Source: Gemmataceae bacterium (GTDB taxonomy: Bacteria > Planctomycetota > Planctomycetia > Gemmatales > Gemmataceae). Taken from it: a DNA stretch of 64,000 nucleotides. The notes under the pieces are model-generated. The model was given only the letters and a program-made list of their open reading frames with translations, had not been told where the DNA came from and did no database searches. Shown here piece by piece: positions 1 through 8,493 of this stretch (within the stretch, counting starts at the first letter, position 1; each line of letters starts with the position of its first letter). Position numbers and translations under genes: made by a program. The DNA is taken from contig JAHBXO010000007.1 in assembly GCA_019636445.1 (NCBI GenBank), positions 1-64,000 of the forward strand, written 5' to 3'.

Positions 1-1
1 G

Positions 2-1399
2 ACACAGGCAATCTACACGTTTCGCGAGCGCAGTTCAGGACTAAAATACTTCTTGAGTTACTATATCCAGGCTCGCGCGCTGGAGATGACCAATCGGAAC
101 AGGAATTCTATCATATTGATGGATGAACCTGATGCAGCTCTCTCGATTGTGGGGCAAAGAAACTTACTGTCAGTATTCGAGTCACTCGTAAGCCCGGAGT
201 CATCGGGGCAGACGTGTCAGCTAATATACACCACTCACTCCCCATACTTGATAAATAGAAACTTCCCACGCCGTATACGCGTGGTCAAGAAGGAAGATGC
301 CGAAGAAGGCACACAATATATTGAACAGGCTCGGTCCCGGCGATATGAGCCGGTAAGGACAGCCTTGGGCATCGATAATGCGCCGAGTTTGTTCCTGAAC
401 TCCGACAACGTACTCGTTGAAGGAGCTACGGAGCAGTATCTGATCGCCGAACTGGTCAGGATCTACTCAAAGCCAACGAGTGTTGGTGATTTTATTGACC
501 TCAATAGTGCAGTTATCGTTTCGGCCGATGGCGTCGGGAACGTCGAGAATGTACTGGAGCAGTCTCGCTGGGCAGACGAACCGATTCCGCCTACAGTTAT
601 CGTCGTTGATTCCGATAAGGCCGCACAGGAAACTGTTCGGAAGATCACTGGCAAGGAGCAAGGGAAGGCGGTACTAATCGATGAACCTTTTGTCAGGCAC
701 ATAGGCGATATCGTTAAACCCTACGGTAGCAACAAGGTCATCATTACGATCGAAGACATTATTCCAGTAGCTCTCTATGCTCAGGCAGTTTTGGGCTACT
801 TCAAAAAATGGTTACCGGAGACGTGGGGAAAGTTCGCTAGTGAAATTACTACTTCCGTGGAACAATCTTGGGACATCAGTGCTGGACTAGTCGAAGCAAC
901 CAAAAACCTCTTCAGGAAGTATCAGCCACAGCTTGATGGCGATTACGATAAAATGGGTGTTTTCCAACTCATTGTCAATGAGCTATCAAGCACTCACGCT
1001 TCCGAAGTGCCGAATGAGGATGCCGTTCAAGTTCGCAAAAACTTGATCGCCATTTGTGATTTCATTCGTGCAGGCCTGGATAAGAGTCGGGCAGCAACGC
1101 TCAAGTCGTCTACAAGTCAACGCGTGAAGCGCATCATTCGCGATTTCTCTAGGCTAAACAAGCAGAACGTTGCAATCACTTCGCTTCAAAAACTATTCAA
1201 TCGCCTTGAGGCCGAAGTCGCCCCAATTGGGCCAGACGGCGAAGATTGTCTCCGATCGATACGCAATAATCTCACTGAACTAGATGTTCTGAGGACAAAA
1301 GGGCAAGAGAGGGTCGTAGGTGACGCTTGGGAGTCTTGGAGTAATAGAATAGACCGAATGCGAAAGAACCCGCTATCGCCAGTGCAAAAAGGTTCCTAG
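2..1399 (+). CDS. OLD-family ATP-dependent nuclease, 5'-truncated by window edge
   Basis: The frame is open from base 2, so the N-terminal Walker A half lies outside the window; the TTG at 53 is only an internal codon. Visible are a Walker B/D-loop (IILMDEPDAALS, near base 110), a switch His (YTTHSPYL) and then a Toprim domain with the conserved Glu (LVEGATEQ, near 419) and an acidic pair (VVDSDK). ABC-type ATPase followed by Toprim is the architecture of OLD nucleases, used in phage defence alone or as the GajA part of Gabija. The last ~200 residues are helical and unassigned. No partner gene follows on the right. Base composition is visibly AT-richer than everything to the right, which suggests transfer. 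Confidence 0.8.
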   Translation, partial: TQAIYTFRERSSGLKYFLSYYIQARALEMTNRNRNSIILMDEPDAALSIVGQRNLLSVFESLVSPESSGQTCQLIYTTHSPYLINRNFPRRIRVVKKEDAEEGTQYIEQARSRRYEPVRTALGIDNAPSLFLNSDNVLVEGATEQYLIAELVRIYSKPTSVGDFIDLNSAVIVSADGVGNVENVLEQSRWADEPIPPTVIVVDSDKAAQETVRKITGKEQGKAVLIDEPFVRHIGDIVKPYGSNKVIITIEDIIPVALYAQAVLGYFKKWLPETWGKFASEITTSVEQSWDISAGLVEATKNLFRKYQPQLDGDYDKMGVFQLIVNELSSTHASEVPNEDAVQVRKNLIAICDFIRAGLDKSRAATLKSSTSQRVKRIIRDFSRLNKQNVAITSLQKLFNRLEAEVAPIGPDGEDCLRSIRNNLTELDVLRTKGQERVVGDAWESWSNRIDRMRKNPLSPVQKGS

Positions 1400-1551
1400 C
1401 CAACCGAACCACGGAATACGGTCGAAGGCAACACGACCCCGGTGAACCCGGTGTCCAAGACGAAATCGACGTCCACTTCGACCCCGCCCGGCCCGCGAAG
1501 TCGGTCCACCGGTTCGCGATCTACGGTGACGGCGCCGCGGATCACGGGCAT
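1396..1551 (-). pseudogene. Clan AA (retropepsin-like) aspartic protease, 3'-truncated fragment
   Basis: Starting from the ATG at 1551 the frame reads about 50 residues with an aspartic-protease core, VDFVLDTGFTG followed by VVLPSTV, as in small bacterial clan AA proteases of ~120 residues. Similarity stops around base 1400-1415 and the frame ends at a stop codon overlapping the stop of the convergent OLD gene. The C-terminal two thirds are missing. The break coincides with the change from GC-rich to AT-richer DNA, so the protease gene was probably cut by the insertion carrying the nuclease gene. Confidence 0.6.
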
Positions 1552-1605
1552 TGCCTGAGGCGGTGGGCGGTCGGGAAGCCGGCCCGAACGAGCCAGATCT
1601 GCGGG

Positions 1606-1639
1606 AAGAGGAAAAGGGGACGAAGAGGAAAAGGGGACG
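1606..1639. repeat. Perfect 17 bp tandem duplication
   Basis: The unit AAGAGGAAAAGGGGACG occurs twice head to tail (1606-1622 and 1623-1639), followed by CAACTCGATTT. It lies 55 bases from the broken protease gene. It could be slippage or the edge of a former mobile element; nothing identifies which. Confidence 0.7.
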
Positions 1640-1856
1640 CAACTCGATTTCGACTTCATCCGACACATTCGTACATGGCTTCCGATCTCCCGCGACGAGA
1701 GAATCGGACAACTCGATCCTGTCGGCCGTCGGCATCGCGCGGCCGGCCGGTCGTCCGCCGTTGGATTCCCGAACAGCCGAATTGTACCGCAAAACGATAA
1801 TCTGGATACGCGCTCAACACGACTTCGCGAGATTTGACGCAGACTTTACGCGGTAC

Positions 1857-2070
1857 TTTGCCCCGGAGGGGCAGCGGGCTGTCGCCACGGGTGGAGCGCA
1901 GCGGAACCCGTGGAAGAATCGGTCGGTAAACTCGCCCCGGCAGGGGCGAAGGGACCAACGTCGTCCCTCTGCCCCTGCCGGGGCAGGGTTGGGGGGATCA
2001 TTTCCAAGGGTTGCGCTCACTTCGTTCGCTCCACCCGTGGCTCCATTCCGCGGCCCCATACGGGGCCGAA
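1857..2070. repeat. Composite palindromic intergenic repeat, copy A
   Basis: A series of nested inverted repeats: an outer GCCCC/GGGGC hairpin, a 30 bp block at 1884-1913 (begins GCCACGGGTGGAGCG, ends AACCCGTGG), inner hairpins of the CCCCGGCAGGGG type, then the complement of the outer block and a closing GGCCCC/GGGGCC hairpin. The 30 bp block is identical to 13770-13799 in the second copy. The element is noncoding although frames run through it. Confidence 0.75.
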
Positions 2071-2095
2071 AACACCGATGTACTATTCCGCCCCC

Positions 2096-2818
2096 TTACT
2101 CAATCCCCAGCACGCGGCAGGTTTCCTGATAGCTGGTCTCCAGCGGGAGCATCACACGGAGGTCGGCGGCGAGCCAGATCGGGAGTTCGGGGAGCGGCTG
2201 GCCGAGGGCCATCGGGTAGAACCAGGCGTCGAGGCGCGGCCGACCCTTGCGCGATTTGCCGGTGCGGAGCGACACGACGTAGAGGTGCGGCGGGGTCGGG
2301 GCGAGCTGGGGGTCGATGTGGCCGAGGAGCGTCAGCAGGTCGGCATACATGTTGGCGCGGCGGACGGTCACCAGATCGACGATCGACACGCAGATGCCCT
2401 GCTGCAACAGGGCCGCCACCTTGCCCGCGAACAGGTCGCGCGTCTCCGGGCGGTCCTTGTTCGCAGGACTGACGATTTCGATCGCCGCGACAAGTTGTCG
2501 GCCGCGCTCGGCGTCGTAGATGCGCACTTCGTACTCGTCCTGATCCGATAAGTCCGCTTCGACGGTATAGGTCGGCTTGAGGGCTGTCTGCGTGGCCACA
2601 CGGCCCGCGCCGGGCGCATCGATGTCGCGGTTGTCGAGTTCGTAGCTGCCGATATCGACCTCGAAGGCGGAGCCGAGGTGAACCCTCGGCGCGGCTCGGA
2701 AACCGGCGGGGAGGATTTTCGTCAGATCCCGAACGATTTCCATCGGCCAGCCGCCGTGGACCTCGTCCCACGAATGCGTGTCGTTCACGGGCGAACGAAA
2801 ATGATCACGGAGCGGCAT
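2096..2818 (-). CDS. DUF4058 family protein
   Basis: A 240-residue protein beginning MPLRDHF and containing HSWDEVHGGWP, the characteristic opening of DUF4058, and ending in the family's tail SYQETCRVLGIE. The middle carries an acidic strand followed by IEIVSPANKDRP and a later VSIVDLVTVRRAN, reminiscent of a restriction-endonuclease-like fold, but no catalytic role has been shown for the family. A full-length paralogue lies at 39961-40686 and a short remnant of a third copy at 7027-7086. Function unknown; expansion of this family is common in planctomycetes and cyanobacteria. Confidence 0.85.
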   Translation of the reverse strand: MPLRDHFRSPVNDTHSWDEVHGGWPMEIVRDLTKILPAGFRAAPRVHLGSAFEVDIGSYELDNRDIDAPGAGRVATQTALKPTYTVEADLSDQDEYEVRIYDAERGRQLVAAIEIVSPANKDRPETRDLFAGKVAALLQQGICVSIVDLVTVRRANMYADLLTLLGHIDPQLAPTPPHLYVVSLRTGKSRKGRPRLDAWFYPMALGQPLPELPIWLAADLRVMLPLETSYQETCRVLGIE

Positions 2819-2893
2819 GGTTCCTCCGTCCGCTATTCTACTTGAGATCGTCGCCGGGCGGAAGTTGCGCCGCGATGAGTCACACTCCGCCCC

Positions 2894-4657
2894 TCACGCC
2901 TCCACCTCGCCTTGCAGCTTCGCCCAGCGGTCCTCGGCTTCGCCGAGTTCGGCGGCGATGGCGGTCAGGTCGTCGTAAAGGCGATCCAGCGTGCGCGGGT
3001 CGGTGGCGGTCACGTATTGCTCGTCCAGCTGGCGCTTGCGCTCCTCGAGTTCGGCCACGGCGCGCTCGGCGAGCGCCAGCTCCTCGCGCAGGGCGGCGGC
3101 GTCGCGCTTCGCCGGAGTCGACACGCGCGGGGGAAGCTTCGCCTTCGCGGTCGCCTGCTCGCGCTCGCCGGCTTCGATCTCCTCGTTCACCTTCAACAGG
3201 TACGCCTCATACTTGCCGCTGTAGTTCGTCACGCGGCCGTCGCGCACCTCGATCACGCACGTGGCCACCTTGCCCGTGAAGTGCCGGTCGTGGCTCGTGA
3301 AGATCACGGTCCCCTTGTAGTCCCGCAGGGCGTCGATCAGCGCGTCCACGGTGTCCACGTCGAGGTGGTTGCCGGGTTCGTCGAGGATCAGCACGTTGTG
3401 CTTGCTCAGCAGCAGGCCGGCGAGGCAGAGGCGCGCCCGCTCGCCGCCGGAGAGAACCGCGATCTTCTTCTCGACGTGCGAACCCTTGAAGAGGAACGAC
3501 CCGGCGACGTCGAGCACTTCCTGGTCCTTGGTGCCGAGGGTGGCGGACTTGCGCAGGTAGTCGAAGACGGTGAGGTCTTCGGGCAGCGTGGTGTAGACGT
3601 GCTGGGCGTAGACGCCGACGTTGCAGCCGTGGCCCCAGCGGACTTCGCCGGAGATCGGCTTGAGGGAGTCGACGATCGTGCGCAGGAAGGTGGTCTTCCC
3701 CTGGCCGTTGTCGCCGACGATGGCGGCGCGCGAGCCGTGGTCGAGTTCGAGGCGGATCTCTTTGGCGATGGAGCGGCCGGGGTAGCCGATCTCGAGTTCG
3801 AGGCAGCGCAGGGCGATGCCTTTGCGCGGCTCGATGTTCGGCGCGCGGAAGCGGGCGGTCGGTTCGTCGCCGGTGACTTCCGTGAATTCGAGCTTCTCGA
3901 GCGCCTTGCTCTTCGACTGCGCGAGCTTCGCGGTGGCGGCGCGGGCCTTGTTGCGGGCGATGAACTCCTCGAGGTGCCGCTTCTTGGCCATCACGGCTTC
4001 GTTCGAGCGCTCGTCGTGCGCGCGGCGGTCCTGCACGAACTGCAGGTAGGCGTCGACCTTGCCGGGGAAGGTGGCGAGCTTGCCGCGCGAGAGGCCGAGG
4101 GTGTGCTGGCAGGTCGCGCCGAGGAAGGCGCGGTCGTGCGAGACGATGAGGCAGCCGCCGTCGTACCCGGCGAGGAAGTGTTCGAGGAGGATCTGCGTGC
4201 GCAGGTCGAGGAAGTTCGTGGGTTCGTCGAGCAGCAGCAGGTTCGGTTCGTGGAGCAGGAGGGCGGCGAGCTTGGCGCGCGTCTGCCAGCCGCCGGAGAG
4301 CTGCTGGATGGGGCCATCGAGGTACGGTCCGGCGATCTCGAATCGGCCGGCGACCTCGCCGCAGCGCCACGCGGGCCGGCCGCTGTCGCGCATGAGGAAT
4401 TCGAGCGTCGTTTCACCGGGGAGGAACGGGTCGTGCTGGCGGAGGTAGCCGAGGCGGAGGTTGGGGTGGCGGATGATTTCGCCGGAGTCGAGTTCCTCTT
4501 CGCCGAGGATGCAGCGGAGCAGGGTGGACTTGCCGGCGCCGTTGCGGCCGACGAAGCCGATCTTGACGTTGTCGGGGATGGTGGCGTCGGCGTGGTCGAG
4601 GAGGACCTGGTCGGCGTAGTGCTTGGTCGCCTGCGTGATCTGGATGAGGGTCGCCAT
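2894..4657 (-). CDS. ABC-F family ATP-binding protein (translation factor/ribosome protection type)
   Basis: A 587-residue cytosolic protein with two ABC ATPase domains and no membrane segments. Domain 1 has Walker A GRNGAGKST, signature LSGGW and Walker B LLLLDEPTNFLD; domain 2 has GDNGQGKTT, LSGGE and VLILDEPGNHLD, where the usual DEPTNHLD carries Gly for Thr. A charged linker lies between the domains and a coiled coil closes the C-terminus. ABC-F proteins bind the ribosomal E site and adjust translation or antibiotic sensitivity. The ATG at 4657 (MATLIQITQ) is chosen; upstream codons of the same frame lack similarity and run through a -10-like element. Subfamily (Uup, EttA, YheS) not decided. 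Confidence 0.9.
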   Translation of the reverse strand: MATLIQITQATKHYADQVLLDHADATIPDNVKIGFVGRNGAGKSTLLRCILGEEELDSGEIIRHPNLRLGYLRQHDPFLPGETTLEFLMRDSGRPAWRCGEVAGRFEIAGPYLDGPIQQLSGGWQTRAKLAALLLHEPNLLLLDEPTNFLDLRTQILLEHFLAGYDGGCLIVSHDRAFLGATCQHTLGLSRGKLATFPGKVDAYLQFVQDRRAHDERSNEAVMAKKRHLEEFIARNKARAATAKLAQSKSKALEKLEFTEVTGDEPTARFRAPNIEPRKGIALRCLELEIGYPGRSIAKEIRLELDHGSRAAIVGDNGQGKTTFLRTIVDSLKPISGEVRWGHGCNVGVYAQHVYTTLPEDLTVFDYLRKSATLGTKDQEVLDVAGSFLFKGSHVEKKIAVLSGGERARLCLAGLLLSKHNVLILDEPGNHLDVDTVDALIDALRDYKGTVIFTSHDRHFTGKVATCVIEVRDGRVTNYSGKYEAYLLKVNEEIEAGEREQATAKAKLPPRVSTPAKRDAAALREELALAERAVAELEERKRQLDEQYVTATDPRTLDRLYDDLTAIAAELGEAEDRWAKLQGEVEA

Positions 4658-4687
4658 CGTCGGGTCGGGTCTCGTTGGGAAAACGAG

Positions 4688-4693
4688 ATTATA
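4688..4693 (-). promoter_or_regulatory. Consensus -10 box upstream of the ABC-F gene
   Basis: On the minus strand a perfect TATAAT lies 30 bases before the ABC-F start codon, followed by TCTCGTT-TTCCC-AACGAGA, a 7 bp hairpin. No good -35 is visible at 17 bp (a C run instead). No Shine-Dalgarno is obvious before the ATG. Confidence 0.45.
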
Positions 4694-4737
4694 GGGGCGA
4701 GGTGTGGAGAGGGGGGAACGTTCGTTTCGAATGCCCC

Positions 4738-6939
4738 CTATTTGTTTTGTGCAACGGCGCGCCGGATCGCGGGGTCGTCGGTTCGTCGTGCGACATCCGC
4801 CAGCGCATCGCGGACCGGGCCGGCGTTCACCCACGAGACGGCCTTAATGAATTCGATCGTCCGTATTCGGTTCCGGACGTCGCGCAGCATCCACTTGTCA
4901 CCACCGCCTGGAGCCGCCACGTCGAGTCCTTTGAGCCGGGTCGCGATCACGGGGCCGGCGTCGTCGGGAAAGTAATACAGCAGCCGCACGGCTGCCTCGA
5001 TCTGGTACCGACTCCCTTCGTCCCAACCGTCGAGGGAACTACCGTTGAACACGCCCTCGGTCGCATAGTCCGTCAGCAGCGATGTTAGCAATCCTTTCGC
5101 CGGGTCCGGGCCGCCCCATGCCGCGCGCAACCGTTCGCGCACGACGTGGGATTGCGACACGGCGTTGATCGATACGATCGCGGTCGGGATGTATTGGACG
5201 GCCGCGTACGGTCGATTGACGATTTGGCCGATCGCCACGAAACACACGTCCCCGACTTTTATCGTGTACCCGCCCACGTTGTCGTCGTCTTCGTCCTCGA
5301 AAGCGAATTTGAGGCCGAGAGCCTTCGTCTCGGCGGAATTGAACGGGTTCCCCTCCGGCATCGACCCGCCGACGGAAAAGAAGTCCCCCGGAGATCGCTG
5401 GATCTTGATCCGTGTCGGCGTTGAATCGTCGAGCGAGGACAGCAGGAAGGGCAAGGCGTCCGGGCCAAGCTCAACAAGCTTCCGGAACGCGTCGGAAGGT
5501 CCGCGACGTTCGGCCGTCAGCAGTCCGGACTGGAACCGTGCCCGATCGGGGAAGGGAGCGAACGCCGTTCCGTTCATCGACGCGGATAGTCCGACGTCCG
5601 CCACGTTCGTTTCCGCCAGCGAAGCGATCAACGATTTGATTTTCGCCGACTGCTCGGCTGTCATCTTCGGTCGCGGCCGGAGGACGACCTTGGAAACCTC
5701 TCCGAGACGTATATCGAGATGCGCGAACTCTAGCTTTTCCGTCTTGGCGGTCGCGGGGTCGATCCGAGCGACGGCCTTGGCGGCGGATTCCCGTAAACTG
5801 CCCGAATTCTTCCGGTCGAGAGCGATGGCGACCAGAGTCGGGACGACGGACCGGGCGTCTGGCCCGATCCCGCCGAGGGTGTCGGCTGCGATCGCCCTCT
5901 CGTAGTTCTGCGCGTCGGCCCGCAGCAGGTCCGTGCAAAGGGGAATCACCTCCTTGGCGGCAGGGCCGATCCGACCCAGGGCAGCGAACGCCGCCAGCCG
6001 TGCTTCGTGATCCTTGTTCTTCGCCAGATCGAGGAGGCGGGGTATGGCCGACTTTGCTTCCTGCCCAATTGCTCCCAACGCCCAAGCCGCCGCCCCGACG
6101 CTTATCGTGTCCTTACTCTTGAGCATCTCGGTGAGTTGCGGAACCGCCGGAGCCGCCGCTAGCCCTGCTTTGGCGAGTATCCTTGCGAGATCCTGGCGGA
6201 TGTATTCTTCACGAGCGATCTTGAGGTTGTTGATCACGTCGGGTGCGATGACCTTCGCAAGAGGAGGACTGACGGATGCGAGAGCTTGCGCCGCGGCCGC
6301 TCGCACGAATTCGTTTTGGTCTTTGAGGGCGTCGACCACCGCCGTCAGGGCGGGTCCGGGCGTTCGAGCCAACCGGCCAAGTGCAGTGACGATTTCCGCT
6401 CGACTATACGGGTCACTGTCGCCGACACGGGCCAGTAGTTTCGGCACGACCGTCGAGGAGTAGTGGCGGATCTTGCCCAGCCCCTTGGCGGCCGCCGTTC
6501 GAACTTCCGGAGCCGCGTCGTCCAGCGAGCGGATCAGTGCCGCATTCACGTCCGCGCTTCGGGGTCGGATCGCGGCGAGGGCTTCCGTCACTCGCGACCG
6601 GGTCAATGCATCCGGCCGCCGGAGCGCGGCGAGCAAGCCGGGCACGGCGTGCTCGCCGTGGTCGGCGAGGATGACGATGATTCGATCCTCTCGGGCTTCC
6701 TTGTCGCCGAGTGCCTCGATCAAAGCCGGAACGGCGATCTTGAGGAATGGGCCATCCGGACCGAGGGCTGTGCGTGCCCGGTCGGAAATGGAAACATTTG
6801 GCTCCGCCATCCATTCAAAACACTCGGCCACGGATCGGGCCGTGTATCGGACCGTTTTCGGGTCTTGTGCATTTGCAGCGTCGGTGCAAGTGAATGGCAA
6901 GATGACGGCCAGGACTGCGGTCGGAAACAATTTGGCCAT
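4738..6939 (-). CDS. Exported HEAT-repeat protein
   Basis: 733 residues with a signal peptide (hydrophobic TAVLAVILPF, cleavage near DAANA). Residues ~50-400 are about ten HEAT/PBS-lyase-like helical repeats, recognisable by recurrent units such as VPALIEALGDKEAR and AAKGLGKIR. The remaining ~330 residues have no repeat and carry an acidic loop (FEDEDDDN). HEAT scaffolds mediate protein contacts; planctomycetes export many of unknown role. It is the last gene before the ABC-F promoter and is probably transcribed alone. No enzymatic motif was seen. Confidence 0.75.
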   Translation of the reverse strand: MAKLFPTAVLAVILPFTCTDAANAQDPKTVRYTARSVAECFEWMAEPNVSISDRARTALGPDGPFLKIAVPALIEALGDKEAREDRIIVILADHGEHAVPGLLAALRRPDALTRSRVTEALAAIRPRSADVNAALIRSLDDAAPEVRTAAAKGLGKIRHYSSTVVPKLLARVGDSDPYSRAEIVTALGRLARTPGPALTAVVDALKDQNEFVRAAAAQALASVSPPLAKVIAPDVINNLKIAREEYIRQDLARILAKAGLAAAPAVPQLTEMLKSKDTISVGAAAWALGAIGQEAKSAIPRLLDLAKNKDHEARLAAFAALGRIGPAAKEVIPLCTDLLRADAQNYERAIAADTLGGIGPDARSVVPTLVAIALDRKNSGSLRESAAKAVARIDPATAKTEKLEFAHLDIRLGEVSKVVLRPRPKMTAEQSAKIKSLIASLAETNVADVGLSASMNGTAFAPFPDRARFQSGLLTAERRGPSDAFRKLVELGPDALPFLLSSLDDSTPTRIKIQRSPGDFFSVGGSMPEGNPFNSAETKALGLKFAFEDEDDDNVGGYTIKVGDVCFVAIGQIVNRPYAAVQYIPTAIVSINAVSQSHVVRERLRAAWGGPDPAKGLLTSLLTDYATEGVFNGSSLDGWDEGSRYQIEAAVRLLYYFPDDAGPVIATRLKGLDVAAPGGGDKWMLRDVRNRIRTIEFIKAVSWVNAGPVRDALADVARRTDDPAIRRAVAQNK

Positions 6940-7026
6940 CGGTTCACCTCGCGTGGATTCGCGTTGCTTTCCGATTCTCTCTTCAATCCGAACATTCGTC
7001 TCTTGACCGATATACCCGTCATCCCC

Positions 7027-7086
7027 TCACGCAATCCCTAGCGCCCGGCATGTTGCGATCGCCGTCGCGATACCCGATGCGAGCGG
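7027..7086 (-). pseudogene. Remnant of a DUF4058 C-terminus
   Basis: Directly after the stop of the Imm22-like gene a frame reads to IATCRALGIA and a stop codon. This matches the tails of the two intact DUF4058 genes (ETCRVLGIE, EACAVLQIE), and the DNA is alignable by eye with the end of the copy at 2096. No further DUF4058 sequence is left upstream, so this looks like the footprint of a third, deleted or replaced copy. Confidence 0.35.
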
Positions 7087-7089
7087 CCT

Positions 7090-7473
7090 CTACAGGCTGC
7101 AACCCTTGAACTTCCCGACGTACCAGAGTTGGTATCCCGGTCCGGTGGCCGATTTGGGCTTGGAGAACTCCCCCTTGTCCGCGATGAAGCAGGTGTTCAG
7201 CCCGTCCAGCTCCAATGCCTCGATCGCCTTCACGACCTTTTCGGCGGCCTTCTCCGGAAACCCCCACCCCTCGACCAGCGCCTTCGGCGTCGCATTCTTC
7301 TTGAACTCGGCATAGACCAGGTCCTGATCGTAAAACCCCACCCCCTGGTCGGCGGCGAAGCGGCTGATCGGGGCGTCGTCGTCGTCTTCGTCGAAGGTTT
7401 CTTCCATGTACTTGTCGAGCGCCTTTTGCGACTTGAACCGGGCGACCCAGATATGCGCGTCCTTGATCGGCAT
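7090..7473 (-). CDS. Imm22-like immunity protein
   Basis: A 127-residue cytosolic acidic protein. The N-terminal HIWVARFKSQKALDKYME, followed by an acidic run and SRFAADQGVGFYDQDLVY, resembles the Imm22 family of polymorphic-toxin immunity proteins. The C-terminal half contains LDGLNTCFIAD and ends YVGKFKGCSL. No toxin gene adjoins it here; it is followed by the remnant of a DUF4058 gene. An orphan immunity gene is the likeliest reading; the family call is by eye and the role is inference. Confidence 0.55.
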   Translation of the reverse strand: MPIKDAHIWVARFKSQKALDKYMEETFDEDDDDAPISRFAADQGVGFYDQDLVYAEFKKNATPKALVEGWGFPEKAAEKVVKAIEALELDGLNTCFIADKGEFSKPKSATGPGYQLWYVGKFKGCSL

Positions 7474-7566
7474 GAGTCACTCCACAACGAGTTGATCATC
7501 GTCTGCTCGTTCGGGTCCGGCCGGCGATGATTTCGAGCTTTCCATTCTCGTCTTCGATCGCGGTCG

Positions 7567-7597
7567 TTGCAACGACGAACCGGCACTTGCGTATAAC
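7567..7597 (+). promoter_or_regulatory. Possible promoter for the galT-like operon
   Basis: TTGCAA (7567-7572) and TATAAC (7592-7597) are separated by 19 bases. The -10 element ends only 8 bases before the GTG start codon at 7606, so transcription from it would give a leaderless or nearly leaderless mRNA; no Shine-Dalgarno is present in that gap. Confidence 0.4.
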
Positions 7598-7605
7598 AGT
7601 TCCCG

Positions 7606-8493
7606 GTGAACGAACCCGCCCCGCCCGAATTTCGAGTCTGTCCCGCCACCGGGCGGACGGTGATCGTCGCGCCGGGCCGCGCCGGGCGCCCGCACGACGA
7701 TCGCGGCGACGCCGGGCCGTGCCCCTTCTGCCCCGGCCAGGAACACGATACGCCGCCGGAGTCGTACGCGATCCGCGATGCGAACGGCTGGCGCTTGCGC
7801 GTCGTGCCGAATCGCTACCCGGCCGTGCGGCCCGACGCCCCGGCGTTCGGCTATCACGAACTCGTCGTCGAGTGCCCGGAACACGTCGAACGGCCGACCG
7901 ATCTCCGCGAGGACCAACTCGCGAACGTCTTCCGCGCCTATCGCGATCGGCTGGCGCACCACTTCGCGCATCCCCGGGTCGAGGCGGTGTCGATCTTCAA
8001 GAACGTCGGCGTGGCCGCCGGCGCGTCGCGGGAGCACGCCCACTCGCAGCTGGTCGCGCTGCCGTTCGTCCCGCCCGGGTTCGTCGCGCGGCCCGGCCCT
8101 TGCGCCGTCTGCCCGATGCCCGCCGATTCCGACAGGCTCGTCGCGCGGTCGGCGAACCTCGCCGTCGTCTGCCCGGCCGCGCCGCGCTTCGCGCACGAGG
8201 TCTGGATCGTGCCGACGGCGCACGAGCCACGCTTCGAAGCGACCGACCGCGACGTCGAACTCGCCGGGCTGGTCCGGCGTGTTCTGCTCGCCATGGACGC
8301 GCTCCTGGACCGCCCCGCCTTCAACTGGATGCTGATCACGGCCCCGCGCGCCGCCGCCGATTTCCACTGGCGGCTGGAGATCGTCCCGCGCCGGTCCGCC
8401 GTCGCCGGTTTCGAGTGGGCCACCGGCGTCTTCATCAACGACGTGCCCCCGGACCGCGCCGCCGCCCGCCTCCGCGATAAACTACCCGCATGA
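7606..8493 (+). CDS. galT: Galactose-1-phosphate uridylyltransferase-like protein (HIT superfamily)
   Basis: 295 residues, slightly shorter than usual GalT. The family landmarks appear in order: an N-terminal strand VCPATGRTVIVAP, the zinc-binding CPFCPG, the VPNRYPAV and GYHELVVE blocks, and the active-site loop GASREHAHSQL carrying the His-x-His-x-Gln pattern. GalT transfers UMP between UDP-glucose and galactose-1-phosphate; HIT-superfamily relatives also use other nucleotide substrates, so the substrate is inferred. The start is a GTG. The stop overlaps the nadD start by four bases, implying translational coupling. Confidence 0.75.
   Translation: MNEPAPPEFRVCPATGRTVIVAPGRAGRPHDDRGDAGPCPFCPGQEHDTPPESYAIRDANGWRLRVVPNRYPAVRPDAPAFGYHELVVECPEHVERPTDLREDQLANVFRAYRDRLAHHFAHPRVEAVSIFKNVGVAAGASREHAHSQLVALPFVPPGFVARPGPCAVCPMPADSDRLVARSANLAVVCPAAPRFAHEVWIVPTAHEPRFEATDRDVELAGLVRRVLLAMDALLDRPAFNWMLITAPRAAADFHWRLEIVPRRSAVAGFEWATGVFINDVPPDRAAARLRDKLPA

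Larger units (their letters stand above)
1552..2095. other. Intergenic region without a supported gene
   Basis: No convincing coding frame was found between the protease fragment and the DUF4058 gene. The stretch contains a 17 bp tandem duplication and a composite palindromic repeat, listed separately. Open frames crossing it have the biased composition of GC-rich shadow frames and no recognisable domain. Confidence 0.5.

Noticed and set aside
1857..2070. Short frames through the palindromic repeat that look like proteins
   Set aside because: They arise from the repeat itself and recur in copy B; no start signal or domain.
2912..4975. Long open frame on the opposite strand to the ABC-F ATPase
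   Set aside because: High-GC antisense frame with biased Val/Glu/Arg composition and no domain; the sense strand has complete ABC-F motifs.
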